Shown here piece by piece: positions 10,393-20,274 of a stretch of 64,000 nucleotides of DNA. The position numbers and the translations under genes are program-made. How positions within the stretch are numbered: the first letter of the stretch is position 1; every line of letters begins with the position of its first letter. The notes under the pieces were generated by a model, which was given only the letters and a program-made list of their open reading frames with translations, did not search any database and was not told where the DNA came from. The stretch covers positions 4,829,501-4,893,500 of the forward strand of contig JAUKNK010000057.1 in assembly GCA_030765055.1 (NCBI GenBank), in the 5' to 3' direction. This DNA comes from Mantis religiosa. Its lineage: Eukaryota; Arthropoda; Insecta; Mantodea; Mantidae.

Positions 10393-11355
10393 TCAAGGCT
10401 GGTCGTCCCGAACAGCGCCTTTGTAGCGGGCCAGGCGATCCAGGTGTACCACCAACATCTTTCCTTGGGGCACCTTCTGGATGCAGTAGACCACGTCGTT
10501 AATCCTCCTCATCACACGGTACGGTCCTTGCCATGGCTGCTGAAGCCTCGGGCAGTGTCCCTTGGTCCGGGTCGGGCGGTACAACCAGACCAGGTCACCT
10601 TGCTGGAACCCTTGGCTGCTGGCTTGCCTGTCGTCTCGGGTTTTCATGCGGTCTCTCGCCTTCTGGATGTTCTGGCGAGCCATCTCGTGCATGTCGTGGA
10701 GGTGGTCCACCAGGTTCTCCACATCCCTCAAGAGTGGCCCCAAATCTGCGTCCGCCAGCTGCTCCCTCCTCAGGCATGCGCTATCCCAGCCATCCACAGG
10801 CACTGCCATGACTACTCGAACTGCTGCGGCACGCTCCTTCCCTTCCACTCTTGTGCATTGGCCGCACTCTTTTGGACAGGGTCTTCGGGACATAGCGTCC
10901 GCGTTACCGTGACTCTTCCCTCTGCGATATTCCGAGGTGAAGTCGTACTCCTGCTGCCTCTGAACCCCACCTGCTGTCTGGCCGTCCGGTCGCGCCGTCA
11001 CTATCACTCCGCTCCTCGCGGGGACAACCACGTCTTCGCTCAAGACGTCCCTGCCAATTCCAAGGCGCTCTTCTGGTTGACGGAGTATAACCTCTTCTCC
11101 GTTGAGCCTCAGGACCTTCCTGCCGACGTCGACCGTCGTGTCGTGGCTCCTGAGGGCATCCAGTCCCAGAATCACCTCCTCAGCCACCTTCGCGACGAAC
11201 ACCCACAGACGCACGGCACTCCGTCCCAAGTTCAGCTCCTGCAGGGCCTCCTTCTGCACAGGCATGGTGTCGCCCGATGCCGTCACAAGCTGGTATGGTC
11301 GGCTCGGTTTCCTCGTCGGCAAACCCTTCGCCACGTCAGGTCTGATGATGGTCAC
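10393..11355 (-). CDS. Fused mini-pol reading frame: protease, RNase H tail, integrase C-terminus
   Basis: A single open frame of 320 codons joins three distant parts of a gypsy pol. Residues about 1-110 are the protease and following region (TIIRPDVAKGL, VILGLDALRSHD). Residues about 125-200 are the end of RNase H and the spacer (EYDFTSEYRRGKSHGNADAMSRRPC). The rest is the integrase C-terminal part (HDMHEMARQNIQKA, QGDLVWLYRPTRTKG, MLVVHLDRLARY) and ends at a stop just before the polypurine tract. The catalytic reverse transcriptase and integrase cores are missing, so it cannot act alone. The frame is intact where related copies are full of stops. Whether it is translated is unknown. Confidence 0.7.
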   Translation of the reverse strand: MTIIRPDVAKGLPTRKPSRPYQLVTASGDTMPVQKEALQELNLGRSAVRLWVFVAKVAEEVILGLDALRSHDTTVDVGRKVLRLNGEEVILRQPEERLGIGRDVLSEDVVVPARSGVIVTARPDGQTAGGVQRQQEYDFTSEYRRGKSHGNADAMSRRPCPKECGQCTRVEGKERAAAVRVVMAVPVDGWDSACLRREQLADADLGPLLRDVENLVDHLHDMHEMARQNIQKARDRMKTRDDRQASSQGFQQGDLVWLYRPTRTKGHCPRLQQPWQGPYRVMRRINDVVYCIQKVPQGKMLVVHLDRLARYKGAVRDDQP

Positions 11356-11435
11356 GGCGGCACGGCTTTCCTCCTACCCAAACGTCCGCGATGAGGTTGT
11401 CATCCATCCGCCGGCTGACGGCGCGGATTGTCACT

Positions 11436-12350
11436 CTCTCATATGATGCATCATGCGTACCAGCTGGAGTATATCCCATAAAAATAACTATAGAGGAAAA
11501 AGTCCCAATATATCTGGCAACAAAAAGTCACATAGCAGACTTCAACAAACCATTAGAAGTAAAACACTGGCAACATCACGCCGAAGTGGCAACGATTGAG
11601 CAGGTGAACAAAGATATCATATATAGAATGGAAGCATACACAGATGGAAGTAAAATGGGCGATAAAGCTGGTGCAGCAGGAATTATATTTGAAAACAGAA
11701 TTATGACACACCAGTTAAAATACAAATTGGATGGCCACTGCGCTAACAATCAAGCCGAACAACTTGCTATTTTAAAAGTACTAGACAGATTAGAAGATGT
11801 TTATTATTCCAGTTCAATAGATAGAAACAGAACTGTTGCAATAAGCAATGACAGCAGAATTACTATAGATCTACTGAGACACAACTGGAAAAGAAATCGA
11901 CTAATTGCATCTATCAAAGACATACTTCTTACACTAAACCACTTAAATTGGATCATCCACTTTGGCTGGGTTAAAGGCCACTGTGGAATAAAAGGGAATG
12001 AATCAGCAGATAGGCTTGCAAAACGAGCTGCTATCAAAGATAGTGAAGTAGCGTACAACAAAATATCAAAAGATGTAATAGTAACGAGAGCAAAGGAATA
12101 TGGACTCAACAGGTGACAAAAAGTCTGGACGAACACAACGAAAGGTGCAGTGACTAAAGATTTCTTCCCAATAGTGAAAAACAGATTGTGTCAAAAGATT
12201 CCAATATCCCCAGAACTCACTACAATGTTAACTGGCCATGGAAAATTAAATGCATACTTATAACAATTTTGCATAATGAATAGCCCATTCTGTCCTTGCT
12301 GAGAACAGACCATCAACTATATTTAATTGCAGAAGACTTGATAAACAAAG
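11436..12350 (+). pseudogene. ORF2 C-terminus of the R1-like element: RNase H
   Basis: The frame resumes at SYDASCVPAGV. RNase H catalytic positions are readable: AYTDGSKMG (Asp), NNQAEQLAIL (Glu), ISNDSRITI (Asp), and HCGIKGNESADRLAK (His and Asp). The open stretch 11391-12116 is long for a relic. After the stop near 12115 the C-terminal region continues in broken form (TMLTGHGKLNAYL, CPC). RNase H removes the RNA strand during target-primed reverse transcription. Decay is lighter here than in the RT region. Confidence 0.85.
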
Positions 12351-12816
12351 ACTAGAGTTGGCAAAAAGTGTAACAAGCAATGGAGGGAAATGGCCTACCA
12401 CCAACGAGAAGATTGCGAATAATCACCTTAAGTCGTTCATAAAATTTGCAACTTCTATGAAAATCACGGACATGGACTGAAGTTTCTTGAGTGTAATATT
12501 GACAAATTGTAAACTCTATACAATCAACTTGCTCTGGTTTCATTATAATCTTACAATTAACTAAACCATAAAGCACCATTTCTACAAATATAACAAGTAT
12601 TTAGAGTGAAATAATTATAAATTGTAAACTCCCAAAAATCAGCTAGAAGAATAGTCTCAATTTAATGTACATAGTGTCTAGAACAGAGAATAACCCACTG
12701 TAAAATCGTTGTAATGTGTACAATTACTAACTGAAAATAGGACATGTAACTATAAAGCATGTAGTATTACCATGTAATGGAGCATGCTGTTGATATCAAT
12801 AAACCAATATAAAAAA

Positions 12817-13028
<212 letters not shown>

Positions 13029-13189
13029 GTTATATAATAATGTAATATTGTATGCCTTTTTTAATATGCAATATAAATTTAACTGACGTATCTAAGAAAC
13101 ATGTTTTGTGTTATAAAAGGATGAAATTAAATAAATGAAAATATATAAATAAATAAATATTTCGAGACTTAACTGTATTGGAAGTGTAT

Positions 13190-13245
13190 TTAACTGTACG
13201 AAAGTGAAGCAGATGTGTAAGAAATCTAAAATTTAATAAATAAAT
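13190..13245 (+). repeat. Penelope family 2 tail fragment
   Basis: The stretch ACGAAAGTGAAGCAGATGTG and the following AGAAATCTAAAATTTAATAA match the 3' terminal part of the copies at 23985-24040 (minus) and 27530-27590 (+). Confidence 0.6.
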
Positions 13246-13914
13246 ATTGGTTCAACTTTAAGAACAGAGAAGCCTATCCTCTTGCAGATATACAGACACT
13301 AACTCAAACTAAATTTGCAGTTACAGGACCCAGTTAGATGTCGAAGGTTAATGAAGTGTTGAGAATACCATTACAGAAAACAGGAAATCTTGATAAACCT
13401 TCTCAAAGACGATGGTTAAAAGAGCTCTGGTGAGTAACGTTATGGCAAATCACCACCACTTAATCTGCTTAATTAAACTGCCTTAAGAGTAGCACACTGT
13501 GCCTACTTTTACTCCATTTTGGGAAATGGAATTATCTTCAGCGTTAATTCAGCACACAGCTGAGAAGTTTTCATATTACCAGAAGTGTTGTAGGTATTAT
13601 TTGTGGTGTTGGGTCCATCATTCCTAGAGGTCTATATTTAAAACATGGACAACTCTTACTCCTGCTGATGAGTACATACATTCTCTACTAAGCTAACTTA
13701 TAGATAATTATAATAACTTGACAACAGCGCGTGCTATACAGGACCACGGAATGAGGAACTAAGGCAATCTGTGTAAGACCAGCACACAACTTGAAATTGT
13801 TCCAAATATTACAATTCTGCAATAAAAATTTATATTAACTGTCATACCAGTTGATCCTAAATTCTTCACTGAAGTTATTTAAGTTAAATAATGGAAATTA
13901 ATAATTTGTTCTCA
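13246..13914. other. No recognised feature
   Basis: AT-rich DNA; I see no gene or repeat. Confidence 0.3.
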
Positions 13915-14025
13915 CTAGTATATATAGGCTAAGGGTTTAAATAGAGTCAACTTGAAAAAGTCAATGCCATGGCCAGGATTTGAACCATGGATCTCCATGG
14001 CTAGAGAGAAAAATGATTAATTCTC
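13915..14025 (-). repeat. tRNA-derived SINE, 5' truncated
   Basis: The minus strand carries a B-box GGTTCAAATCC (13976-13986 reversed) followed by TGGCCATGGCATTGA and the family 3' part, similar to 32599-32690. The A-box is missing. Confidence 0.7.
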
Positions 14026-14130
14026 ATCAATTAGCTTAAATAACAAGAGCCTAGCGATGAAGCCTGGGACTAAAGTACTTACTACAGTAAGTTGCCACTA
14101 AAGGTGTATCTCAAATATGAGAGCCCATAG

Positions 14131-14290
14131 TGGTTTACCAGGAAAATATATGAGTCAATTGGAGAACTTAATGTTGGCCATGGTAGCTCAATGGGTAAGG
14201 ACGACTGGACGGACAACAGGAGATCCATGGTTCAAATCCCAGCTATGGCATTGAATATTTCAGGTTAACTCTATCATCACCAAAGTTTTA
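14131..14290 (+). repeat. tRNA-derived SINE
   Basis: Polymerase III-type A-box TAGCTCAATGG at 14184-14194 and B-box GGTTCAAATCC at 14229-14239, with a shared 5' leader from TAGTGGTTTACC (near 14131) and a shared 3' part. The spacing between boxes fits a tRNA-derived promoter. The leader and body recur at 32487-32700 and, more diverged, at 38600-38730. Confidence 0.8.
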
Positions 14291-15149
14291 AAATTAATCT
14301 AAATACTCACCGAGCACACGATCTGGAGAAATTCTTTAATATTCCTATTAGCAATTAAATTTGTAATACACAAGTCAGATTGCATACAACCATGATTTTA
14401 TGTTTCACATTATTATTGACTTACTGTAATGTATGTTCTGAGTTAATATGTAACATTTTGGAGATTACCAAGTTTTCAGTGTTATTATATAAATTAAGAT
14501 TAAAACAAAAACAAAGTTATAGGTACCAGTGTACTTGTGGTGGTGATATATTACTGATGTATGTACAATAAATGTAAGACATGTTTAGTGTCTCTCAGCT
14601 TTGCTCTCAGTGGGATCTGACAAATAATCAAACAACACAGTGGACATTGTTGACATTAGAAATGGAAAATACCATGGACATGACATTTTACACATTTATT
14701 ACACTTAGAGTAACGTGGCATTAATGTTGCCTCTGCTGCTAGCTGATTAATGTATATCCAAATTTCATATTAATTGTTGTTCAAAGAATAATGGAAAGTC
14801 CAAGCAATTTCACTTTCAGATTTCAATTGCGTTAATTTGTGACATATCTCCTTAGGCCAGTCATCTAGCATCCTGCAGTTCTAAATAGCTCGCTATTTTG
14901 CCAATGGCACTCACCAGCAAACTCAGAGCTTACAGATTTGTGTGGGAAGAGACTTCTGTTACTTCTTTATAGCATGATAGTTATGACTTCAGTGAAAAGG
15001 CCAAACTTGAGTTTCAGTGTTAATTCTTCATTATAACAATAACACTGTGAATGAATTAATGTTAAAAGTACAATAAGAAGAATGGCATCATAATTTGTGT
15101 GTAAAAGTGACTGTGATTGTGTGATCTAAGGTCTTTTAAATTCGTCCTT
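14291..15149. other. No recognised feature
   Basis: AT-rich DNA with only short meaningless frames. Confidence 0.3.
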
Positions 15150-16030
15150 GAGTTTGCATTTTTTTGGTGAAAATGTCATATAATTTCAACAGTAAGGCCT
15201 ACTTTGGCACTTACAACTTTAAAAACTAAATCACGCAGACATTTTTAGACATTTTAGTATCTGTTGGTATAAAAAGTTTCCTTGGCTGAATGGTAGTGGC
15301 AAATTGTTGAAACTATTTTGTTGGCCATGTCTGGTTTTGTCTAATGAAAAGAATGTGTGGACGATAGATGGCATCAGCAACATGAATATCTTGAGAATTC
15401 AAAATGAAAATTCATAAACTAATATTCCTTCCACTGTAATGTTAGTTAAGTTTGGAAAAACAAGAATTGACACTTCTTTGAGTGAACATTTAAGAACTAA
15501 GTTTAAAAGAATGGTAAAGATGTAAAACTAAATATGTAATGGGGATTGATAACTGTTGTTTGTTATTTAGCTGCGCAGGAACTCCCATTTAGGGTTATAA
15601 CGAGTTCGGAAATTCGGATAACAAAGATAACTACGTAGAATTCTTACACCTAACTGTTCAAACAAATGAGAAGTTAGAGGAACAATTTCGGACTAAATTT
15701 TATTTTCAGGAACGTCAAATGTTATTGAAAATGACATTATTGAGTGAATTTCTGTTGTTTTAATTAATGAACTAAAGAAAGAAGTGAGTGAGACAAGTTT
15801 TGTATCAGTCAACATTGACTAAACCACTGATGTATCAAATAAATCTCAACTACCAACTGTTCTTCTTTTCGTCACACCAGTGGGACCAGTTGTAGAAATA
15901 TTTGTACGGATTGCTGACCTCAGTAATGACCGCACAGCAGCTAGTTTCTCCAATGTAATATTAACGTGCAAACCGTCGGAATTAACGACTGCCACTACCC
16001 AGATTAAGTCTGAAGCAACCAGCACCATTT
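15150..16030 (+). pseudogene. hAT-type (DUF4371) transposase relic, N-terminal half
   Basis: Across frames the sequence shows the zinc-finger part of hAT/ZMYM-type transposases (LLKLFCWPCLVLSNEKNVW near 15310, then KFGKTRIDTSLSEH near 15450), QELPFR near 15575, and the start of the catalytic region (ETSFVSVNID, TTDVSNKSQLPTV, FVTPVGPVVE, SNDRTAAS) at 15785-15945. In the NID-stop-TTD segment a stop replaces the usual Glu just after the first catalytic Asp. At least three stops and two shifts mark it as dead. The C-terminal dimerisation region is not seen. Confidence 0.75.
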
Positions 16031-16604
16031 AACAATCATCCACACCATACTACACTCATCTAGTGTAAATCTAGTAAAACAAAGAATGGTGCCCAAAAAA
16101 TGAAAGTAAGATTAACAAATTACCTTCGGTGTAAATGTTTTCACTTTGGAATCCCACAATCCACGCACCCGCCTTAAAACAGATGAACTTTGAAAGACAA
16201 ATTACACTGTGTAATCCTCATATATAGGATCTTGCAGCTGCAAATCCCCTTTGGATAACAAATAAGAAGCTAAATTCTAATATGATGAAACTACTATTTC
16301 ACCATAAATGTGTAACGTGTACAATATTCCTGAGCTTTGCTCACGGCTGTTATCCAACGAATGAACAAACAAATATCATACCTGTCAATATACAAGAAAC
16401 TATGTCTGTTAATCCTCCCACAGCTATTTCTGCTAGTAGAACCTTGTTTTATGATAAGGTTGGTTCACAACTCAAGTACAATTTTTCGTGCTAGGCATCT
16501 TTACCAGAGGTCGTTGACTGTGTGATTTACAAGGCCGTGAAATGATCAAACTGACCGCGTGATTACATATTGCTGTAAATCAAGAAGAAAGCTATAAATC
16601 TTGG

Positions 16605-16810
16605 CTGTGTGGTCTGTATCCGAAGTTCTGGTTCAGGTTAGAATAATTACTTAATGTCTTATGTAACTGTCCTTAATTAGTTTAAAAAATCTCGTTAGAA
16701 CAAATTTCCTCAGATCATAATTTTAGCATTTCCATGTTTCAGAGAATGTCGGAAATGTAAACTTACAACACGTAAGTCAAATCCCGGCTATGGCATTGTA
16801 TTTTTTAGCC
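16605..16810 (+). repeat. Diverged copy of 17150-17430, ending in a SINE 3' fragment
   Basis: 16605-16770 shares a run of similar words with 17150-17430 (CGAAGTTCTGGTTCAGGTTA against CAAAGTTCTACTTGAGGTTA; TTCCATGTTTCAGAGAATGT against GTCCATGTTTCAGTGAATGT). From 16772 the text AAATCCCGGCTATGGCATTG is the 3' part of the SINE family. Confidence 0.5.
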
Positions 16811-17319
16811 CGACTCATCCTGTACAGAATTAGGCCTACACACGACTGGTGTGAAATAACAATTTAATTTCTATTAGTGTAAACATTGTTTTTATCTTTA
16901 CTTACTACTCCTCCAAAATTGCAGTTAGCATTGTTAGCATATAAACCTACAAATTTAACTTCAGTAGTCAAGCCGGCAGTTGTTTTAATTTAGTCAGTGT
17001 ACATCAGGGTAAACTGCTTTCGCAATGATAATTTAACACAACAAAGTACGCTACACTCAGTAAGGAAGAAGAAAATAGAACTGTGGAAAATATCAATAGT
17101 GTGAGGTAATACGCATCAGTAAGTACGGCCATTCAATTTGTAATGTTTTTGGCTGAGTGATCTGGCTCCAAAGTTCTACTTGAGGTTAGAATTTTTACTG
17201 ATGTTATATGTTTTGTGATGTGATAAAATAGGCTTGTTTTGATGTATGGTGGTGGTAGTTATAATAATTTATCTTGATTAGTTGAAGTTGTTTTGTGTAT
17301 AAAGTGAAAAATTGAGCGA

Positions 17320-17800
17320 AACAAACTGATTGTGTTAGCCTCATTGTCCTGAAAGAGTTTCACAAATCTTGTTGGAACAAGTTTCTTCTGACATGTCCAT
17401 GTTTCAGTGAATGTTGGAAGAATGAACTCTCAGTATTTTAAATTAAATTTTTCTTTCCAATGTAGCGTAAAGCGTTGTGACGTATTTAACTCTGTCCGCA
17501 TTGCCGTCTCTGGTAGAGTTGTAATGATCAGGGCGACATGGATTACGTCCATGAAGGTCAGGTACAACAGCTACTCTCGTATTTAACAAGTTTTTAGTGG
17601 ATGTGCTAAAGTTAACAAATGTAGAATATCTTGTTTTCTCAGACGTGATATAACAGTACTTGGTAAAGGTGTACTTTAACGGCGTAGCAATATGGCGTTC
17701 GTGACTTTATGACTCGAGCGTTGCCAACATACAAAGCACGCTATCGCGGAAAATACCAACACTACGTAAGTAAACTAGCGATACTGTAATAGCTATTAAT
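17320..17800 (+). repeat. Left arm of a long inverted repeat (about 450-480 bp)
   Basis: This block matches the reverse complement of about 23485-23965 over its whole length with moderate divergence. Shared words include GGAAAATACCAACACTACGTA, ATGTTGGAAGAATGAACTCT and CAAATCTTGTTGGAACAAG. The arms enclose a split DDE transposase and a piggyBac transposase, so they are most simply the long terminal inverted repeats of the DDE transposon. Confidence 0.75.
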
Positions 17801-18674
17801 AGGGAGATTGAGGTGAGGAAACTGTGTCAGTGGATCATTGCTTACCCACTCTAGTCTCGACAGTTACACGATAACAATGATAGAAAATTGGTAGTGATTA
17901 TTATCATCGTTGTTATTTTTGGGATTTGCAGTTTATTATTAGTTATTATTATTTAAAAGCTAAAAGGAATTGTAGCACAAAGGTTTCAGAATGGTAAATT
18001 TCTTTCCTAGTTAAACGTTTCCCTGTATTCAGGAATTATGCTTACTATGCAGTATTTCTGTTACAGTATCACAAGTTTATAATAAGTAATAGGAAATTTG
18101 TTGAAAACTTTTCTTGGTATTCGTATATTTCAGAGCAACAACTTGTTTCTGTGACGCTATTCCTTACCAACATAACTGTATGCCGTTAAAATCAACCGTT
18201 ACCCAATACTTATATTTGATTTCCCTACAATTTGTGTTCTTATTTTGTCATTCTAAACCCTGCATGTCCAATTTTCAACATATAGCATGCTTTACCTACT
18301 TCATGGCTTCAATTTGCCGGTTTCTCAACTGCTAACGGTTTCCACATGCGCAGTTACTCATGTAATATTAATATCTTTTAAATACATATTATTTTAACTT
18401 TGTTGGTAACAGTGTCTTGTCTTATGTATAGTTACACAAGATAAGTTGAGCACTGGATTTACGGTGTGGTGCGGGCATAGGGGAAGAAGTGAGAGCTAAC
18501 GCTCTTTTGTTTCTCCAGTGTGGTCAACCTTGAAAGACACAATTCAGCAAAAGAGTGTGTAAGGTAAGTGAAGATATTACAAGTAACATTGCATTCTCCG
18601 AAAACATTCCTTAGTTTTGCTCACGTCCGCTCAATTGCATTCAGATCACAGTAATACGGAGGTAGACAAATAAT
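17801..18674. other. No recognised gene inside the composite
   Basis: AT-rich DNA with no coding similarity that I can see. Confidence 0.3.
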
Positions 18675-18960
18675 AATGTGTCCCTTTTTGAGAGCCATAA
18701 CATCCATAAATTTCCAAACATAAATCATTTTCAAGTAAATGGTGATGTACATTACCACCACACTCGTAACAAGGGTAAACTGGCAGTTCCAGCGAACCTT
18801 TATAAAGGAAGCTTTAACTACAAAGTGATAATGTTATATAATAACCTTCCTACTTCATTTAAACAAGCTGTATCATTAAAACACTTTAAGAATAAGGTGA
18901 AGAAATGTTTGCATGCACACTGTTTTTATACAGTTAATGAATTTTTAGAACTATAACCAT
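18675..18960 (+). mobile_element. Non-LTR retrotransposon RT C-terminus fragment
   Basis: The open frame contains YHHTRNKGKLAVPANLYKGS, VIMLYNNLPTSFKQ and FKNKVKKCLHAHCFYTVNEF. This is the characteristic last segment of CR1/Jockey-type RTs (an N-TR motif, an F..G.. motif, YN-LP, then a lysine-rich helix and a tyrosine-rich end). The stop near 18956 is probably the natural C-terminus. It is strongly 5' truncated. Confidence 0.75.
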
Positions 18961-19459
18961 GTAAATGAGCACTGGGAGCATAGTACATTCACAAACCTGT
19001 AATATTTATATTATGACATTTCTTGTCATAAATATGAAACCATAGAGAAGCAGCTTACTGTGTATATTGTATGTAATCAATTTGACTTTATATATAAACT
19101 GTATTTATACATTTTGATGTGTCTCATAACCTGAATATGTTACCAAGGACGAACTAAAATTCTAATTCTAGCAAACGATTGTTGTAAACTGGTTAGCTAA
19201 TTAACCTCAAAATTGATCAAAACGAAATATGACGGACATGATAAACCTTAGTGTATTAGCCAGTAGATGTCAGCGTATAGCGCATTTCAAATTTCAAAGT
19301 TGTCATCTATGTGTACAGAGTTAAACGGAACTTACCGAATGTGGACTTGGAACACAATCATTCTTCTTATCACGTGCATATAATACTTACAAACTGATAA
19401 ATATGGTAAATTTTCCCATTTCAATTGCCAACAAAGCATTGTGTTTAGCTAAGTGCTAA

Positions 19460-19535
19460 AAAAAATTCCAGAAAAATTTAAAAGTAAGTGTTGGTTAGTG
19501 TCATTAATCGACTCCCTTTAAATTTAATTTAAACA
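19460..19535 (+). repeat. 3'-terminal tail of Penelope-like family 1 (solo fragment)
   Basis: Matches 5511-5580 nearly base for base (ATTCCAGAAAAATTTAAAAG through ATTAATCGACTCCCTTTAAA), then diverges where the DDE transposase C-terminus begins. Confidence 0.7.
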
Positions 19536-20121
19536 GTAACTATAGTTTATGAACTCCCTGTTTTTGTAATCCAATGGAACTGCCAGTGGCTCATCCATAT
19601 CGCTCTCAATGTTATATACATCAAGAGACAATTCGTCATTGTTACTGTCTTCATTTTCTGAGTCTTGTGCTATTTCTTTCTTAGAATCGTCTTCTTGAAG
19701 GTTTTCTGCATGCCTTACACAGTTTTCCCAGTCCTGTTGCGTTACCTTGTCAATTTCTTCGTGAACAAGTCGTTCAACGTCCGTCAGTTTAAAAGTTTTA
19801 TTTCTTCCTCTGCAACCCTCCTTTTTACTTGAGCCCACACCACCTCAATTGGATTATATTGGCAGTGGTAAGGTGGGAGGCGTATTACCAGGTTTCCCAT
19901 TTCAATTGCAAGTTGATACATCTGATGCACTTTCTCCTTGTTTTTAAATGGAAGTACTCTTTGCAATAACTCTTTTTTAGTTTCTGTTTCCGAAAATTCA
20001 ACCTCCCTTTTTTGTAACCATTCAACAATTTCGTTCATCCTGCTGACGGAATTTGGTATTTTATGTGCAATAACTTTATGATACGGTGCATTATCCATTA
20101 TAATAATGCTTCCATCTTCTA
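19524..20121 (-). pseudogene. DDE (IS630/Tc1-type) transposase, C-terminal half
   Basis: The minus strand reads LEDGSIIIMDNAPYHK (second catalytic Asp in DNAPYH), a helical linker, then LPPYHCQYNPIEVVWAQVKRRV (the terminal acidic residue in NPIE). After a frameshift near 19800 the C-terminal segment follows (TFKLTDVERLVHEEI, WENCVRHAE) with an acidic tail. It matches arthropod DDE_3-type transposases of uncertain subfamily. The N-terminal half lies at 22640-23243, on the other side of a piggyBac copy. Confidence 0.8.
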
Positions 20122-20274
20122 AATAATGACGTCCAAGTTAAAAGGCCCCAAACCGCTATGGATGGGTATAGACGTTCTGTGCATACATGCATTTAATATG
20201 TATTTAATGATAATTCTTTTAAACCTTATGTTTTACAGTAAATTTAAATAAATTCTATAAGAAGTAAAAGCTTT
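20122..20274 (-). other. 3' untranslated/terminal part of the piggyBac element
   Basis: 20131-20225 is similar to 57211-57310 (GACGTCCAAGTTAAAA, then GGATG-GTA-AGACGT). This marks it as the 3' terminal region of the same piggyBac-like family. Confidence 0.55.

Larger units (their letters stand above)
10168..11435 (-). mobile_element. Internally deleted Ty3/gypsy element inside the R1-like element
   Basis: On the minus strand it reads protease region, then a jump into the RNase H/integrase spacer, then the integrase C-terminus, a polypurine tract (GAGGAGGGAGCAG at 10382-10394 reversed) and one LTR (10168-10381). No second LTR is seen at the 11435 side, where the element begins within the protease-upstream region. 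The single fused frame is listed separately. It is the same pol family as 47348-53241 but has a different LTR. Confidence 0.85.
7206..12815 (+). mobile_element. R1-like non-LTR retrotransposon, nearly full length, interrupted
   Basis: Order on the + strand: ORF1 with zinc knuckles (7266-7770), ORF2 endonuclease (7781-8480), reverse transcriptase (8900-10160), an inserted gypsy fragment (10168-11435), then RNase H and a C-terminal tail (11436-12350), a 3' untranslated region, and an ATT array where the element ends. About 65 residues of the RT-RNase H linker appear to be missing at the gypsy junction. Stops and shifts are present throughout. The 5' end is not precisely defined. Confidence 0.8.

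Noticed and set aside
10264..11394. Long + strand open frame of 376 codons
   Set aside because: It is the antisense shadow of the minus-strand gypsy mini-pol. The translated text has no family resemblance, while the other strand is clearly pol.
10162..11444. TCATAT on both sides of the truncated gypsy insert, as a 6-bp target duplication
   Set aside because: The insert lacks a second LTR, gypsy homology runs to about 11436, and some 65 residues of the R1 protein are missing at the site. A clean integration is therefore unlikely and the repeat is probably chance.
14184..14239. A true tRNA gene
   Set aside because: A- and B-boxes are present, but the stretch cannot be folded into an acceptor stem and cloverleaf. 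The same text recurs as a dispersed SINE.
15846..16028. Minus-strand 60-codon frame
   Set aside because: Shadow of the hAT transposase relic on the + strand.
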